Shown one piece after another: positions 21,630 through 34,559 of a stretch of 64,000 bases of DNA; positions within the stretch are counted from its first letter, which is position 1, and the number at the start of each line of letters is the position of its first letter. Below the pieces are notes generated by a model that searched no databases, had not been told where the DNA came from, and was given only the letters and a program-made list of their open reading frames with translations. The stretch is from positions 132,882,337 to 132,946,336 of the forward strand of contig NW_026947485.1 of assembly GCF_034190915.1 (NCBI RefSeq), read 5' to 3'. The position numbers and the translations under genes were made by a program. The DNA is from Cavia porcellus (taxonomy: Eukaryota > Chordata > Mammalia > Rodentia > Caviidae).

Positions 21630-22060
21630 CATTTTGAAAACAACAAGATACATTATGGTAGCCATTATTGATTACCCATTACCTTATTCTGAAGTCCTGT
21701 ATCACGTTCATTGTTTTGTTTTTGTTGGTTTTATTCTGCTCTGTGTTGTTTGATTTTGTTATATCTGATGGTATGGACAGTTATTTTGAAGATTACAAGA
21801 GACATCATGGTAGTCATCATTGATTTCCTATTATCTTTTTTTGAACTCCTTTACCACTTTCATTGTTTTATTTTGATTGATTTTATTCTGTTTCATTTTG
21901 CTTGCCTGTATTCTCTTTAAAATAATTTTTTTTGTCTTTTTCCTTTTTACCGGTACCAGGGATCAAACTCACGACTGCCTGCTTGCAAGGCAGGTGCTTA
22001 TGCCGCTGAGCTAAATCCCCAGCCCCTTAAAATAAATTTTTTTAAAAAGAGAGATCAGAA
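21630..22060 (+). mobile_element. L1 3' UTR fragment with two tandem units, split by an ID SINE
   Basis: Two successive units of the L1 3'-UTR repeat: 'gaaaacaacaagatacatta' from 21636 and 'gaagattacaagagacatca' from 21788, 152 bases apart, each followed by 'tggtag.catcattgatt..ccta' and 'gaa.tcct.ta.cac.ttcattgtttt'. The same motifs occur in the 3' UTR of the full-length L1. The fragment is interrupted by the ID SINE at 21927-22026. Confidence 0.7.
21927..22026 (-). mobile_element. ID-type SINE, minus strand
   Basis: A well-preserved reversed ID: minus-strand reading begins ggggctggggatttagctca, contains an A-box and a B-box region (gtcgtgagtttgatccctgg), and ends in an A-rich tail (plus-strand tttttttgtctttttccttt). 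Flanked by TTAAAATAAT (21917-21926) and TTAAAATAAA (22027-22036), a likely target-site duplication. Confidence 0.93.
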
Positions 22061-22560
22061 ATGTCCACCTGCTTGGTTCAGTTACATTCCAATTACTGTA
22101 GAATTCTCCCTGACAGATATGAAATATTCAATGGAGATTTGTCAAATAAAAAACTGAATGAATTTATTACCTAATTTACTTACTTTCTATATTGTATGAT
22201 TTTTTCATCTGTTTGTATAACTTTTCTCTGATATTCACATGTACATTTTCAAAAGCCTCGTGGGTATGTCCCCGTGGAGTCCCAAGGGCCCTCTGAACAC
22301 CGGCTGTTGAAAACCCAGCTCCACACCACTTCAGACTTGGTTGCTGTAACCAGACTTGGTTAAGGATCTTAAGATTAAGATCCTTATTCTTAAGGCCAGA
22401 AGTCATAGGGCTAGTCTGACCTCTTCTCTGTCATAGGCCACATCTCCTATCTGTAAGCTCTTTCTCATCCCTTTAGACTGTTAGATTAAAAACTCGATCA
22501 TTTCTCTTATAGAAAATTGTAGTAACTTCTGAAATATCCTGAAAACTCCTTCTTATTAAT
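22060..22560. other. Non-coding sequence, no feature recognised
   Basis: Contains a tandem 'ttaaggatcttaagattaag' motif at about 22357-22395. No gene. Confidence 0.4.
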
Positions 22561-22564
22561 TCTG

Positions 22565-22860
22565 CTCTTTTACTCGTCTATTTCACAATAGTCCCAGAAA
22601 TGTATTTGCAAAGCACAAATCTTACCTGTGTCATTTTCTTGTTAAAGTTTTCCACTGACTATGAGATATTTAGAGCTTGTCTTAAACTCTTTTTACATTT
22701 TATGAGCTCTTTATTTTCTGAACATGAATTTCCTTTCTCAGCCACTCCATGGTTTTAATCAATTATCAATTTCTGTGTTAGAGACTCTGCTTTGTGTCTC
22801 ATCCAATGATAAATACTGTGCATTACTCCAGAGTTTTTCTTTCCTGAAGCCAACTGAATG
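22565..22860 (+). repeat. L2-like LINE relic, plus strand
   Basis: Order of motifs fits L2: 'caaagcacaaatcttacctg','gtcattttcttgttaaagtt','ttccactgactatgagatat','tttctcagccactccatgg'. These correspond to the L2 'caaatctgatcatgtcactcccctgcttaaaacc…ttcaatgg' region. Diverged. Confidence 0.45.
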
Positions 22861-23970
22861 TTTATTCTTCTTTTAAAATAAAATTAAATAGGAGTGAACC
22901 AATGGTTTTTCTAAAATAAACACCATCATATTTTAACTGGGATGATGTAATTTGTTAAATAAATCACACCTTTTCTATCTCACTCTATTGTTTCCCAGTC
23001 TCAGAATGATTGCTCTGAATGAGGCCTGATCTAAATACCATGCCCTCACTGGAAACGTCTGCTGATCATCTGCTCTTTCTGCATTCTCCACTAATAGTGA
23101 CATAGCAACTCAGCAATACATGGTCCATTTGTTGAAATGTGTGTTTCATTGTGTAAGATCTTACAAATTTTAATTCAATTTTCTAAAAATCAATAACAAA
23201 CTTCATAATACTATTTTCATGAAAGAGAAATATTTTTTAGTTTTAAACTTCGGAGGCTTTAAGCTTATGGATACATTTGATCAAGAGTTTTCTAGAACAC
23301 CTGTGAATATAAATGTGAACCTAATAGGTCTCTACAGAGTTTTCCACCCCAAAACAAGAAAGCAGTTGGGAAAGAGACATTCATGAGTTCCCTCATGACT
23401 GAATATCTATAGTGAAAATGTCAGAAGTAACAGGAAAACAAATAAGCACGTGTTTCATAACAGAGAATGATCACAGGGGTAAATAGAATGAGCCCATTAG
23501 ATAAAGGGATCAGAGAAGGCTTCCTTCCAAAGCAGCCTTGCTGCAAAGATAAAATACTGAAAGAGCAGCCTCTCAATAACTAACGAGCAAGAACATGGGC
23601 ACAGGAAAAGTAGGCACAAGCTCTCAGCTGGGCAGAATTTATCATGTTTAGGACTCTGAGAAATTCATATCACTAAAGGGTCGTGGGAAGCAGATGTACG
23701 ATGGGAAACAAAGATAAACAATGGATAAAGGAAACCTCAGAAAGCCTTGATGAGATATTCACATTTTGTTTTTGGTACTTTGGGAAATCACTGAAAGAGA
23801 ACCAGAAAGAGACTTGTTTAAACCATATTATTTAAATACATTACTCTATTATCGGTGTGAAAAACAGATTGTAAGAAGGTAGGAGGGAAGGCAGAGAGCT
23901 CTGTGAGATGTGCACGGGCTAACTTACAGGTAAGGGTGTCGAATGCGCAGCTGGACCCTCTCATCTGGAG
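22860..23970. other. Non-coding sequence, no feature recognised
   Basis: No open frame above 60 codons with any family signature and no identifiable repeat. Confidence 0.4.
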
Positions 23971-23974
23971 TTGC

Positions 23975-24340
23975 TGTGTTGGCTTAAGCTGCCTTAATAA
24001 TGTACTGCAGACCAGCTAGTTTAAAAACAGAAAATTGTTTTTCATATTTTTGGAGGTTAGAGAGTTCCAGATCAAGGAACCAACAGACTAGGTTTCATGT
24101 TGAGACCTCTTGCTTGCATGTGGCTGCCATCCGATGAGTTCTCACATGACCTCTTGCTCCTGCACACACACCAGAGAAGGGAGAGAGAACAAACTCCTGG
24201 TATCTCCTCTTTTAAGGGCATCAGTCCCAATGATCATGACCCACCTTCTTGACTTCATTTAATCCTGATTATCTTCCAAAGCTTCCCCCACTGAAAACCC
24301 ATTGAGCCCTAAGGTTTTAACTATGAATTTTGAGATAACA
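23975..24340 (-). mobile_element. MLT1-like MaLR LTR, minus strand
   Basis: Reads as reversed MLT1: 'ggcttaagctgccttaataa', 'cagaaaattgtttttcatat','tttggaggttagagagttcc', 'tctcctcttttaagggcatc', 'atcatgacccacc', ending '..ctatgaattttgagataac'. This is the standard MLT1 'aacagaaatttatt…tctggaggc…ataagggcactaatcccattcatgagggc' pattern. Solo LTR, diverged. Confidence 0.75.
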
Positions 24341-24519
24341 AAAGCATTAATTACATAACAGAGAATGACATCCAGCTAAACATACAAAATTAAGAAAGCA
24401 TTTGAGAATATGGGATATGTGATGATCCTCAGGGGGAAAAATTGAATTTTTTGTACATTTATGAATCTATGCATAGTGTTTATTCTTTAGAATTTTAATC
24501 CATTTTATTCCTTGGCTTC

Positions 24520-24665
24520 CATTAAGGATGGCATGGTTGTTTGCTGAGTACTGTACATTTCAACCATGCTGTCCGCAACCACAGCTTTGTCAAGTAGGTA
24601 TTATTGAACTGAAATTGGGAACCCAGAAAGTTTGAAGAACACAGTCAAATCAGTATACAGTAATC
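24520..24665 (-). repeat. MIR-like SINE relic, minus strand
   Basis: Pattern 'ttgctgagtactgtacattt', 'gtaggtattattgaactgaa', 'gaagaacacagtcaaa' matches reversed MIR ('tattgagcacctactatgtg…gtaggtactattatccccattttac…gtcacacagct'). Highly eroded. Confidence 0.45.
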
Positions 24666-24939
24666 TGTCCTACTGGGCTTCCTAAAAGTATCTCACAAAA
24701 CACCAAAGCAGTGGTTACCTTGTCTGATAAATTTTATTCACAATTTCCTTAAGGTTTGTGGGTGAACTTCCCCATTTGTGTTCATGTGACACCTTTTATA
24801 TACTTCTTTTATGATACATTTTTTATTCTACTGCAGCAAATTTTGAACAGAATCAAGATATGTCAGGAGTTTTGTATATGATTCCCATCAGGAAAAAAGT
24901 AATTGTGCAGTAAGAGTTATGAAAATGAATCCCAAAACT

Positions 24940-25262
24940 TGAGTCATTTCTAGGAAAAAGGATGCACCTTGAGACTGCAATATCCAGTGAAATCAGTCAG
25001 ACAGTCAAACTTAAGTACTGCATGGTTTCTCTTATATGTGAAACCCAAAGTGAAAATAAAGTGCAGAATAGCAGATAGACAATATGGGAGTGGGAGATAA
25101 ATCTTTCACAAATAGGGAGGAGGCAGAGAGATAGAGGAAGGGGCAAGCAGAGGCAGAAAAGGGCTGAGACAAAAAATGAAGATGGAACACACTTGTACCA
25201 GCACCCCAAGAAATGGATATTATGCACTGCATACCTGGGCTAACAAAAGCTAAACATGACAA
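24940..25262 (+). mobile_element. LINE-1 3' end fragment, plus strand
   Basis: 'ccagtgaaatcagtcagaca' and 'tactgcatggtttctcttat' followed by 'atgtgaaacccaaag' are the standard end of L1 ORF2 ('taagtgaaataagccagac…tgttttctctcatatgtgg'), then a GA-rich 3' UTR (25085-25165). The two antisense frames here are artefacts of that purine tract. Confidence 0.75.
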
Positions 25263-26330
25263 AATTCATTTTTAAAACAATAAATTCTGTGTATAACTTT
25301 CCCATTTGACCTCAAAACAGCCTAGTCTTTATACTATAGATTCATTTTAGATTTTAATTACTGTAATTTTGGAATTTACAAAGTAAATATTACCTTTGTT
25401 AGTGATTTGATTGCTTAACAAATACTTTTTTAGTGTCCACAATGTATTAAAATCTTGATGTTTTAAAATGTTGGAAGTTAGTGGATATCATAGCAACAGA
25501 CCAGGGCGTGATTTAGCATCTTTTATCTTCAATTTCATCATCTGTAACATTGTGAAAAAAAAACATTTAACCTCAAATTGGTAAATTTCTGTAGTTTACA
25601 TGTTAAGCATTCCTTTACAAGGGGGCACAAGCACTATTAATAATGGTAGAATTCATTAAATGCAAATGATTCATTTGTGTTTTCATTACACAGCTGTATA
25701 TCAACTCAAACCTTAAAACTTAAATAAAGTATATCATTATAAAACTGAATTTATGTATAAAATTGTGGTTTATTTTTAAAAAAATAATACCTAGAGTTGA
25801 GTGTCTAACAAATATTTTATAGATATTCTCGTATAAGTAATATAGTATGAAATGGAGAATAGAACTCTGGATTAATGAAGAGACCTATCATCTAATCCTG
25901 ACTCTTGAAGTATGTTCTGTTTTTTCTTGGGGGCTATATTCTTTCACTAGAAAAATATACTGAAATGGGATAAAAATCCTTTTGACCTCCAAAATTCTAA
26001 TATCCCATGATTATTCCATTGGAAATGAAGCTCAAATATACCAGTTATTTCTTTAGTACAATTTTACCCTAATCCCAATTTACAGACTTTGCAATTTGTG
26101 GTAATCTCTTCTTGCCAGTCTTACTGCTATGGCAAAATTACAGAAAGTGAAACATTCAGTATTCAGATGGCATATGTAATTATATCTATAGCCTTACACA
26201 GGTGGTGTCTGACATAGGACACTCAAAGGCAAACATTTGTTACTTTTATCATCCTCAATAGTAGCCTATGTTTTGTCCAAATTTCCCTTGTTCTATTCAG
26301 GTTTAAACGCCTTGTTATCATAATACTTTG
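25263..26330. other. AT-rich non-coding sequence
   Basis: No gene or nameable repeat. Confidence 0.4.
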
Positions 26331-26333
26331 TTC

Positions 26334-26420
<87 letters not shown>
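26334..26420. repeat. (GA)n microsatellite
   Basis: About 43 GA units with one interruption (GAGGAGA at about 26350). A purine-only strand of this length can adopt triplex (H-DNA) structure. Confidence 0.97.
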
Positions 26421-26424
<4 letters not shown>

Positions 26425-29400
26425 TCAAGGTGCCAGTCATAGTCTGTGGCTTTTAAGCTGTAGGCTTGACTTTCAAATTATAATTCAAATAAAAGCATTC
26501 TTCAATGTCTTTTTTAAATTTCTTCTCCATTTATGAATCAAAATCAGTGGAAAATCCTTAAATCATAAATGTGATTTTACATAATTTTTTAATATTGTGG
26601 ATTTTTGTAATTTCTAAGAAATTCTCTAACACATATATTATGTGTGCATGGGCACCATGATATATGTAATAACTGTATCTTTCCATAAGGTCTGAGGTTT
26701 CCTTTTTTGCCTATTATCTCTGAATAATTTGAAGAATTGGAATCACTCCTATTTTGTGCTACACAAAACTGTACTGAATTCTGGATTGATTGATTGGTTT
26801 GTTAAAAGCAGTGATTCTGTACATAGGATAATGAGATTTCCTCCCTCATCCATTTCTGTAGAACGCAAACTATTAATTTGTCTTTCAGGCCCTAATTTCA
26901 GGGAATAATTGCTCACATGGGACCAGCAACCTTAAAATAACCCCAAGATCCTGGTTATATTCTGGCATGCAACAACTGCTTTTCTCTATTTATATAAATA
27001 TTGTATGTAGGAATCACATTTATTATTTCTTTGCAAGTGTAAATGGCTCTATCTTTTTACTAAGCCACAGTGTAACTCCTTTACCTCCACCCTGGTTCAT
27101 AATGATCACTTTTTGTACCATAATTCAGGTAGAAGAAGAAATATATGTAGTTCTTGAGCTTACATGTCACAATTTGGGTCTTTATAGCTATATTTACCCA
27201 GTAACATTCAGAGTTGGTTCAGGGAAATTCAAACTACAGTTAGATTTTTAGACCGTTAGCCATATGATATTTGTCTTCATATTTTTAATAAACACATATA
27301 CACATATTATATACTTACCAGAGAATATTAGGAAATTTCTACTTTCTGTTTGCTTCAATAGTGAAAATTCAAGATTCATCACACATCTGCAATATAGTAG
27401 TCATTGTTCAAAGGTGCCCTTAAGCATCTCCTTATAGAGGTAACACAAATGATGCCTCTCTCTCCCTTTAATTCAATTTCAATAGAGACTAAATTTTTCC
27501 ATTTTCACTCTCTATTCCATGTCTTTCTGTCTTTTCTCTTTACCTTGAGTATAAGAAAGATGTTCAAATAATATTTCTGCTAAAAAAATTAACTTGAGAA
27601 GTAGGTACTGTGTTTGTTTATGCATCTGAATTTGATTAAATACACCAGACAAATCTGTCAGTTCTCATGGGCTCCAGGTGACACAGGATCTCACATCCTG
27701 CATGTCCTGAAAAGTGCATATTTTGTTTCTGGTCATATTCTTATGTGCTGCCAGCCCTTGAAATCATAAGATATTGTCTTTATATTGCTTTCCCCCTCCG
27801 GTTAAATCATATTTCTGGGATTTGTGCAATGCTCACATATGTTCTGTACATGAGAATGTCTGATCTTGTGCGTTATTGCTAAGCACTTATAACATAGAAC
27901 TGTGAGTCTGTTCGATACAGGTGTCCCTTTGTGTTATTTTAACAACATGACATAAATAACAAAATTAGGAAGGACGTGTGAACAGCCAAAAATGTAAGTG
28001 TGCTGCAGTTTCAGATCAATCACACAGGATTTGTGTATTAATGCAAATATTTTGAAGATAGCAATTGTCTTTTCTCCAGTGCTTCTTATCTGCAATACAC
28101 CACTAAGTGAAATATATAAAGTAAAAATCCTACCGGAATTCTTTTGTAGATCATTAAGTATCACTGAAGAAAAAGAAAAGTGAATAAGATTAAATGAACC
28201 TCAAATATTCTTGCTTTTTCTTTGTTTTTTATTTTGAAAGTGGACTTTCACCCAGCTCTTTTGATCTACTATGTATGGGTATCAGGTGTTACTGAGATTT
28301 AGCTTAATAAAGACACCACAAGGCACAAGAAGACATTTTGAACATGATTAGTAAATGTCCTTTGTTTTTCTGCATAGATGATGTATAGCCAGTCAATTTA
28401 AGGATGTACAAAATGACCCTCACAACCTCTTGCAGCCTTCAGATTCTATTATGAGGAAATAATTAAACAGTGGAAATTGCCAATGTGTACACCTGCTCTC
28501 TTCATTCTAAGGGAATAATGATATGACACATCCCCATGGGGAGAGCACACAAGCAAACAGACAAGCTGGAGATGGTGTTGATCCAATATTTTGAAGCACG
28601 GACTTCACGATTTGGGCCATAAAAACACAGTTGATATGTTAGGAATATTTACAGGAGTATGTGTTTTGAAATGTAAAATTGATTTACCTGTAGTATGTAA
28701 AATCATTGCAGATTGACATATCTAGAATTGCACAAAATATCTGCAAATATGGCATACACTGCATAGGTGACTTTATTGTTTATTTGATATAGATATTCCA
28801 ACGTAAGAGAAGGCTGAAAGATGAGATTAAATATTGCTTTGTATTTTAAGAGAGTTAGGACAAAATAGTTTATCTTGTAACAACTATGTAATGAAATTGA
28901 AGCCCAATTAACATTTCTTAAACATTGGTGGAAGGTAATCTCCCTACTCAGCTGTTATTCAATCTAGGATGCAAGTAGATTTAAGTGGTCAATGCCCACT
29001 ACTCTCTATGAGTTGCTCATTTTATCAATTGTCTGAATTTAAAAGTGACTAATGTAAAGTCTATGTGAAAAGTATTTATTAAAGTTAAACTGTGTCCTTC
29101 TATTGATATTATAATTTGGGAATCCCACTATTTCTGAACCAGTTACAGAGAAGATGATTTCAGTGAAAACATTGAACAATAAGATAGCTCATTTTCTTAA
29201 CTCATAATATAAACTTGAGTCAAATCAAGGCCACTGGAAAAGTGAAAAGCTGTGTTCTTGTTCTGAAAAGAGCAGCGCTAATGGATTGTTGATAGAAGTG
29301 TTTACAGCCTTAAGAGACATCTTGAGAGGGTACTCACGGATGACCTTTTGCAGTATCCATTATGGACAGCAGGCAATGTCAAAATGCACCAGAGGCAATT

Positions 29401-30750
29401 TCCTAGAGAAAAGTTAGAAAACATGGATAGGAAATGGATCTGACCTTTTATATGGCACCTTTCCCTTCATACTTCATAAATACAGATCTCCTAACCCTTC
29501 CTACAGATACTCTAACTTAGAAAAAATAAAAAAGTACAGATAATTATGCCTTAAACGTCAGTTCAGAGTCCTCAATCTTTTGTAAAGATAAATTATGCAA
29601 ACTGTTCATTGAAGTTACTGACACTGCAAAAGAGAATGAGAAAGCCGCAGAAGTGGTCCGTTTTCCCCTCTCTACACATCTGAGTACCTTCTACCCAGGG
29701 ACTCACCACCACAGATGGTCACAAGGTCAGCTGGGTGTTAGTGTCTCTTCTCTCATTGCTGCAGCTGTTATTTTCTAGCAGAATAGAAATTCTTTTGGAA
29801 ATCAGTGCTGTTGAGGCATGTTTCCCCATTGGCAATACAGAAAAATGTATTTTTATCATGCTACAAAATGTGTTGCTTTACTAAGTATTTCTCTGTAAAT
29901 TTTGCATTCCTCTGAGAGAAAGAGTTTTTGATATTCCATTGACTTTAGAACAATCTCTAACTCGCTGTGGCAGATAAGATCAGCATGGCAATTGCGATGT
30001 AGGCAGATCATTTGAGCAAAATGTACAAAATGAAAACACATTGTCTGAATCCTACTAAGGTTTAAATCTATTCAGTGGACATTTTTATGTGTCAGTACTC
30101 AGAAGAGTTATCTTTGCATCAGTAGTATAACTTTGTTCTGATTGCATCAATTAATGAGGCAAACCAAGAGGGACTGGTACACTAGATTGGTACCAATTGC
30201 TCCCCAAGAGGAATTGGTGCAGGGAGCCCTCAGCTGAGGCCAAACAGAAAATTCATTTTCCTTTGCAGAATTAGCTGGGAAGGAAACTAAACTAGAATAG
30301 TATCTTGTGCCTTCTCCTTTACGTGACAAGAGAGTTCAACACCTAAAGGGGAAGGCACCATTCAACCAATATCACTTATGTATTTTAGGGACAGTTTCTT
30401 CTTGGCAAATGAATAAAGAACTTTCCTATATTCTCAAATAAATGAATATAGAAGTCATGAAGAAATAGTATTGTGTTCTAAAATGTTGGCTAAGTATTCA
30501 CACATCTTTCTAGAATGCATGTATAAATTATGAAATATTAATAGTAATAATTTTTACTGGAGATAAAACACAAGATATACAAATGTGTAAAACAATGAGA
30601 GATTGGCTTATGATGGTCAGCTATAGTCAGATTATGAAACGTGTAGAGCGTGTCTGCATATTGGAGACAGAAAGTTTCAGCTGAAGATCTCAAGCTCACT
30701 GCGGTGTCCCACACAAGCCTGTATCAGGAGGCCGATAGGTCTATCCCAAG
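26425..30750. other. AT-rich, mostly unclassified non-coding sequence
   Basis: Over 4 kb with no recognisable L1, SINE or LTR. Short frames (26967, 27934, 27998, 29856, 30147) lack domain or splice-site context. Long unannotated stretches may contain very old repeats below visual detection. Confidence 0.4.
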
Positions 30751-30752
30751 AA

Positions 30753-30855
30753 GCTGGAGTCTGCCATGATGGGCTGAACAATCTGCAGCAGAAACTAAAG
30801 AGTGTGTGAGAAGGCTGAACAGTCTGTGATGGAAGCTGAAGAGTCTGCACTGGAA
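30753..30855 (+). repeat. Minisatellite: five 20-21-bp tandem units
   Basis: Units at 30753-30772, 30773-30793, 30794-30813, 30814-30834 and 30835-30855, consensus close to GCTGAACAGTCTGNGATGGAA. The last two are GCTGAACAGTCTGTGATGGAA and GCTGAAGAGTCTGCACTGGAA. It lies in a GC-richer block (30660-30990). A plus-strand frame from 30802 crosses it (VMEAEESALEA) but has no other support. Confidence 0.8.
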
Positions 30856-31109
30856 GCCAACAGATGGCATCCAAGCTCAGTGAAGGCACAGACCAGAGCT
30901 CCTCTTAAGAACAGAAGCAGCACTGTCCTTCCTTGTTTCCACTTTGTCCCGTCAGATGAGCTTCCCCGGGGTGGGTCTTCTACACCCTAGGGTATAGAAT
31001 TGCTGAGCTGATTTAGTTATGCTCGTAAACTTCTCAAATTGACACAATTAATCACTCATTAAAACTAGAAAACTGCAAGCAATTAAAAAGAAAAGCTATT
31101 GCTACATGA

Positions 31110-31770
31110 AAAACATTGAGATATACAAGTTTGGATGGTGATGTAAGGCATGAGACTGTCCTTTATGGTTAATGGTGAGGTAAAATGGTTCAACCACAGA
31201 AACACTCCTTGGTATAATAGACTAATGTCACTGATCCCATGAGTAATTTCTCTTCTAGGTATAGCCAAAGAAAAATGAAAACATATGTGCAGAAAAACAT
31301 ATTTATAGTAATGGTCATAAGTGCTCTATCAATGATACAAAAAATCTAAAAACAACAAATGTGCTGTTCTTCAATAGCAGAATGGATAAATGAATTGTGG
31401 TATGTCCACAGTAGAATAATACATTGTGGTTTAAAAAAGCTACTTCCACTGACAATGTAATAAATGAATTTTATAGATATAATCTGAGCAAAAATCTAAA
31501 AATAACCTAGTACATACTGTATGATTTCATTTATATGAATGTTGAGAATGAATAAACTGCTGGAGATAAAAATTAGCTTAAAGGTGAGGATGATACTGAG
31601 AAGGAGAAACACGAGCAAAGATCTCATGGTTACATTTCCTGTTCTATATTTTGAGCTAAGATGTGGGAAAATGAGGGTGTATAGAAATTTGCTTTTTTTT
31701 TTGTTTTGTTTTGCATATGAGTTAGTGTCCTTTTCAAAAACCCACAAATTACACTCGCAACTATAAAAGG
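31110..31770 (+). mobile_element. Old LINE-1 (L1M-type) 3' end, plus strand
   Basis: 'taggtatagccaaagaaaaa', 'tgaaaacatatgtgcagaaa', 'agcagaatggataaatgaat', 'tgtggtatgtccacagtaga', 'actgtatgatttcatttata' follow the order of old L1 ORF2/3' UTR text. Frames are broken throughout. Confidence 0.75.
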
Positions 31771-34350
31771 AGGTCAGGTTACTTGCTAAATTCAGTTTCC
31801 TCAGAATTATGAACAGCTGCTTCTAAGTGTCCTTCAGACAGAATCCAGACCCCTCCTCTAGTGTGAGGACTTTCTGTCAGCCACAGTAGGGCATAAGGAA
31901 ATTCCCACTTACCTTGAGACACCTACCTGCTTAAGTTGGGAAGTGGTGGCAGCGAGATGCTTCCTCTCCACTTTCTGCTTCACCCTAGCCTTCTTTCAGA
32001 CATCACACCTACACTTTACACTACTGATCCAAAAGGCATCAGGAAATTGCCATCTTATAAGGGGTATTTATGGAAAATACAGGCCTCAGGGGAATGATTA
32101 AGATGTTCTTATGTGGTACATTTTATAAATCTTTTACATTTGAATCAAAACTCAAGGCCCAGGGCTAGGGCATTTTCAGTTCATAACAAAAATACCAGGA
32201 GAGAAATATTTCCATTGGAATGACTCAGGCTACTCACCAAATATTTACACATCCTTTCACACCCTTCACTCTGCAATGAAGAATTTGTGAATTTGGAGAT
32301 GTTCCAAAATCATAAAAATCCCTGTATTTTAAATTAAAAACCAAACTTTTTGAAAGAAAAGACTACCCTTATTGAAAGCCTCTGGAACTTGTTTATAAAT
32401 GTCACAATGAAATCCTAAACAACTTGTCTAGAGTGGTTCTCTGTAGAAAGAAGTCTGCATCCATGTACCTGCTGGCTTGAGGACTTGAATCTGGAGGAAC
32501 TGCACACACTTTCAATTTTGATTTGTGTGTAAAGAAGACAGAAACTCTTCTGGGATCCATCAACTATTAGACCCAGGTAATGTGTAGGAAATGTGACAGG
32601 AAACTCTTTTTTTTTTCTTTTGTTCTATTGAGCAATTTCCTAATTAATCATGTTTTTATCAGTAAGCCTTAGATTGCCTCAGGGAGACCATATTCTGACT
32701 CCTACCAGAGAAGTGACTTGTAGCAATAATGTCCCCCATTACTCACCTCAGTCAAGAGTCTCTTTAACACTTTCCAGGGACAAAGGAACTGAGGAATCCA
32801 GAAATTTAAGGGATGAGACAGAATGTAAAAGAATAGTTCAAAAACCACAAAGAATGATACAAAGGGATTAGACACGTTTATTATCAGGGCACTGAGAACT
32901 TTTAAGGAAGTGGTTCAGTAGTGTGTTATTGGAGTGATAACCTCGAATTGGTTTAGTAAAATCTATAGAAATTATGACACTGATGATTCGGCTGTGTATG
33001 GGCTCACCATTATGATTTCAAACATTACTGCTATGTTCTCCTCTAATTCAGCAAAATAAACATTACTAACACTGAAAAATGTCTTTAGCCAAGGCTGACA
33101 GAGGTCCACAATGGAATGGAGGTAGAATGTAATCCAACCACCTTTCTACATAGTTCTTGCTCCAAAACCTGAGGACCTTCTCTTGGGGACCTTGCTCTTA
33201 GAGACAGTCTTTATGGCAGGAATAGCTCAGCGTGTGTTACTCTTGGTCAATCCCTTGCTCCCTAAATCTGCTGTTCAATGAAACGTTCTAATTAGACCAC
33301 CATTCTCCAAGACAATGAATGTGCAGATGGACAAAAGTGGTGGCTTCCTAAAAATTTACTGATCTCAACTCAAATAATCTGCTTTTTGTCAAGTATTTTA
33401 GGAAGCATTTAATACCGGAAGGTTCAACAACTCCAACAGACAATTGAAGATAGTGATCTATCTCTTTCCTCTCTTGTGATTGTATTATTTAATGGCAATG
33501 GGCCCTGTGTCTCTATTACTGGTCTCATCTAGAGTTTATATTAATATTAAAGTTAGGACAAAAATGGTGAAAAGGTAGGCCATGGAAATCATTGATCACT
33601 GTGTTCTCTGCTATTATTATAACCAGGGAACACAGCTGTGACCTTTCTATGCATATCTGGTTTCAACAGCTGTGTAAGTGCTGGTGTATGTCTTCTTGCT
33701 ACAGAGAGACAGATACTTTATTAATTTGACTCTTTCCTCTCAAGAGACAGCTGCCCCTGACACTTCCTGTAACATATGTAGGAATTTTATTGCAGGAAAA
33801 AGTACAGAATTGGACCCAGTGGAACTATTTTTATTAGAGCCCAACATGTACTAAATAAAATCCAATTGCAGTTGGGACAACTTGTAAGCTATCTTACTGA
33901 GGAGTACACCTCTTGTTCCCAAAAGTCCATCTCAGCCCTGTACACAGATTGCCTGGGGAAAGTTTAGTAGACTGATGTAAGTAAGCCATGATTCTGTTTT
34001 ATTCTGCATGGCCACTCTATTAGGGCACATTTATTACATACTAGAGACCAAGATGTTTTCCTTCTCTCAGTACTCGGAATTCTGAAATGCTAATAATAAG
34101 AAAATTTTAATAATGTATTACCAAGTAGTAGACTATTTATTCTCCCAGCTTTTCCCCACTTGCTTGTCAAACCAGATTCCTCATTTGAAAACCTGTGAAT
34201 TAGTCACTGACTGGGTCTCTGATCAACACACAGTGTTAAATAATCACTTCTCTCTGCAGCTATAATGTGATCACCCTACAATAGTTTATTAAACACAAAG
34301 AAAGCAAAACTTACACAAAGCATTTAATAGGAAAATCTATTTTTTTTTGT
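31771..34350. other. Unclassified non-coding sequence
   Basis: No gene-like frame. A 73-codon frame at 32650-32871 has no domain. Some T-rich runs (32608-32618). Confidence 0.4.
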
Positions 34351-34354
34351 TTTT

Positions 34355-34558
34355 GTGGTTTTGGTTTTTTATTTTATTTTATTTTATTTTACTTTTATTT
34401 ATTTTTTTTTTTTTATTTTTGAGACAGGTTCTTGGTTTGCAGTTTGGGTTGGTCTTGAACTCCCTTTGTAGCCCAGGCTGATCTTGAACTCACAATGATC
34501 CTCCTGCCTCAGCCCCAGCGTGCTGGTATTACAGGTATATACCAGCATACCTGGGCAA
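34355..34558 (-). mobile_element. B1-type SINE, minus strand
   Basis: Begins with a T-rich tail including a (TTTTA)n run (34365-34395), then 'tttttgagacaggttcttgg', 'ttggtcttgaactcc', 'tagcccaggctgatcttgaa', 'ctcctgcctcagccccagcg','tgctggtattacaggtatat'. This is a full 7SL-derived B1 body read in reverse. Its internal Pol III promoter lies near 34540. Confidence 0.92.
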
Positions 34559-34559
34559 A

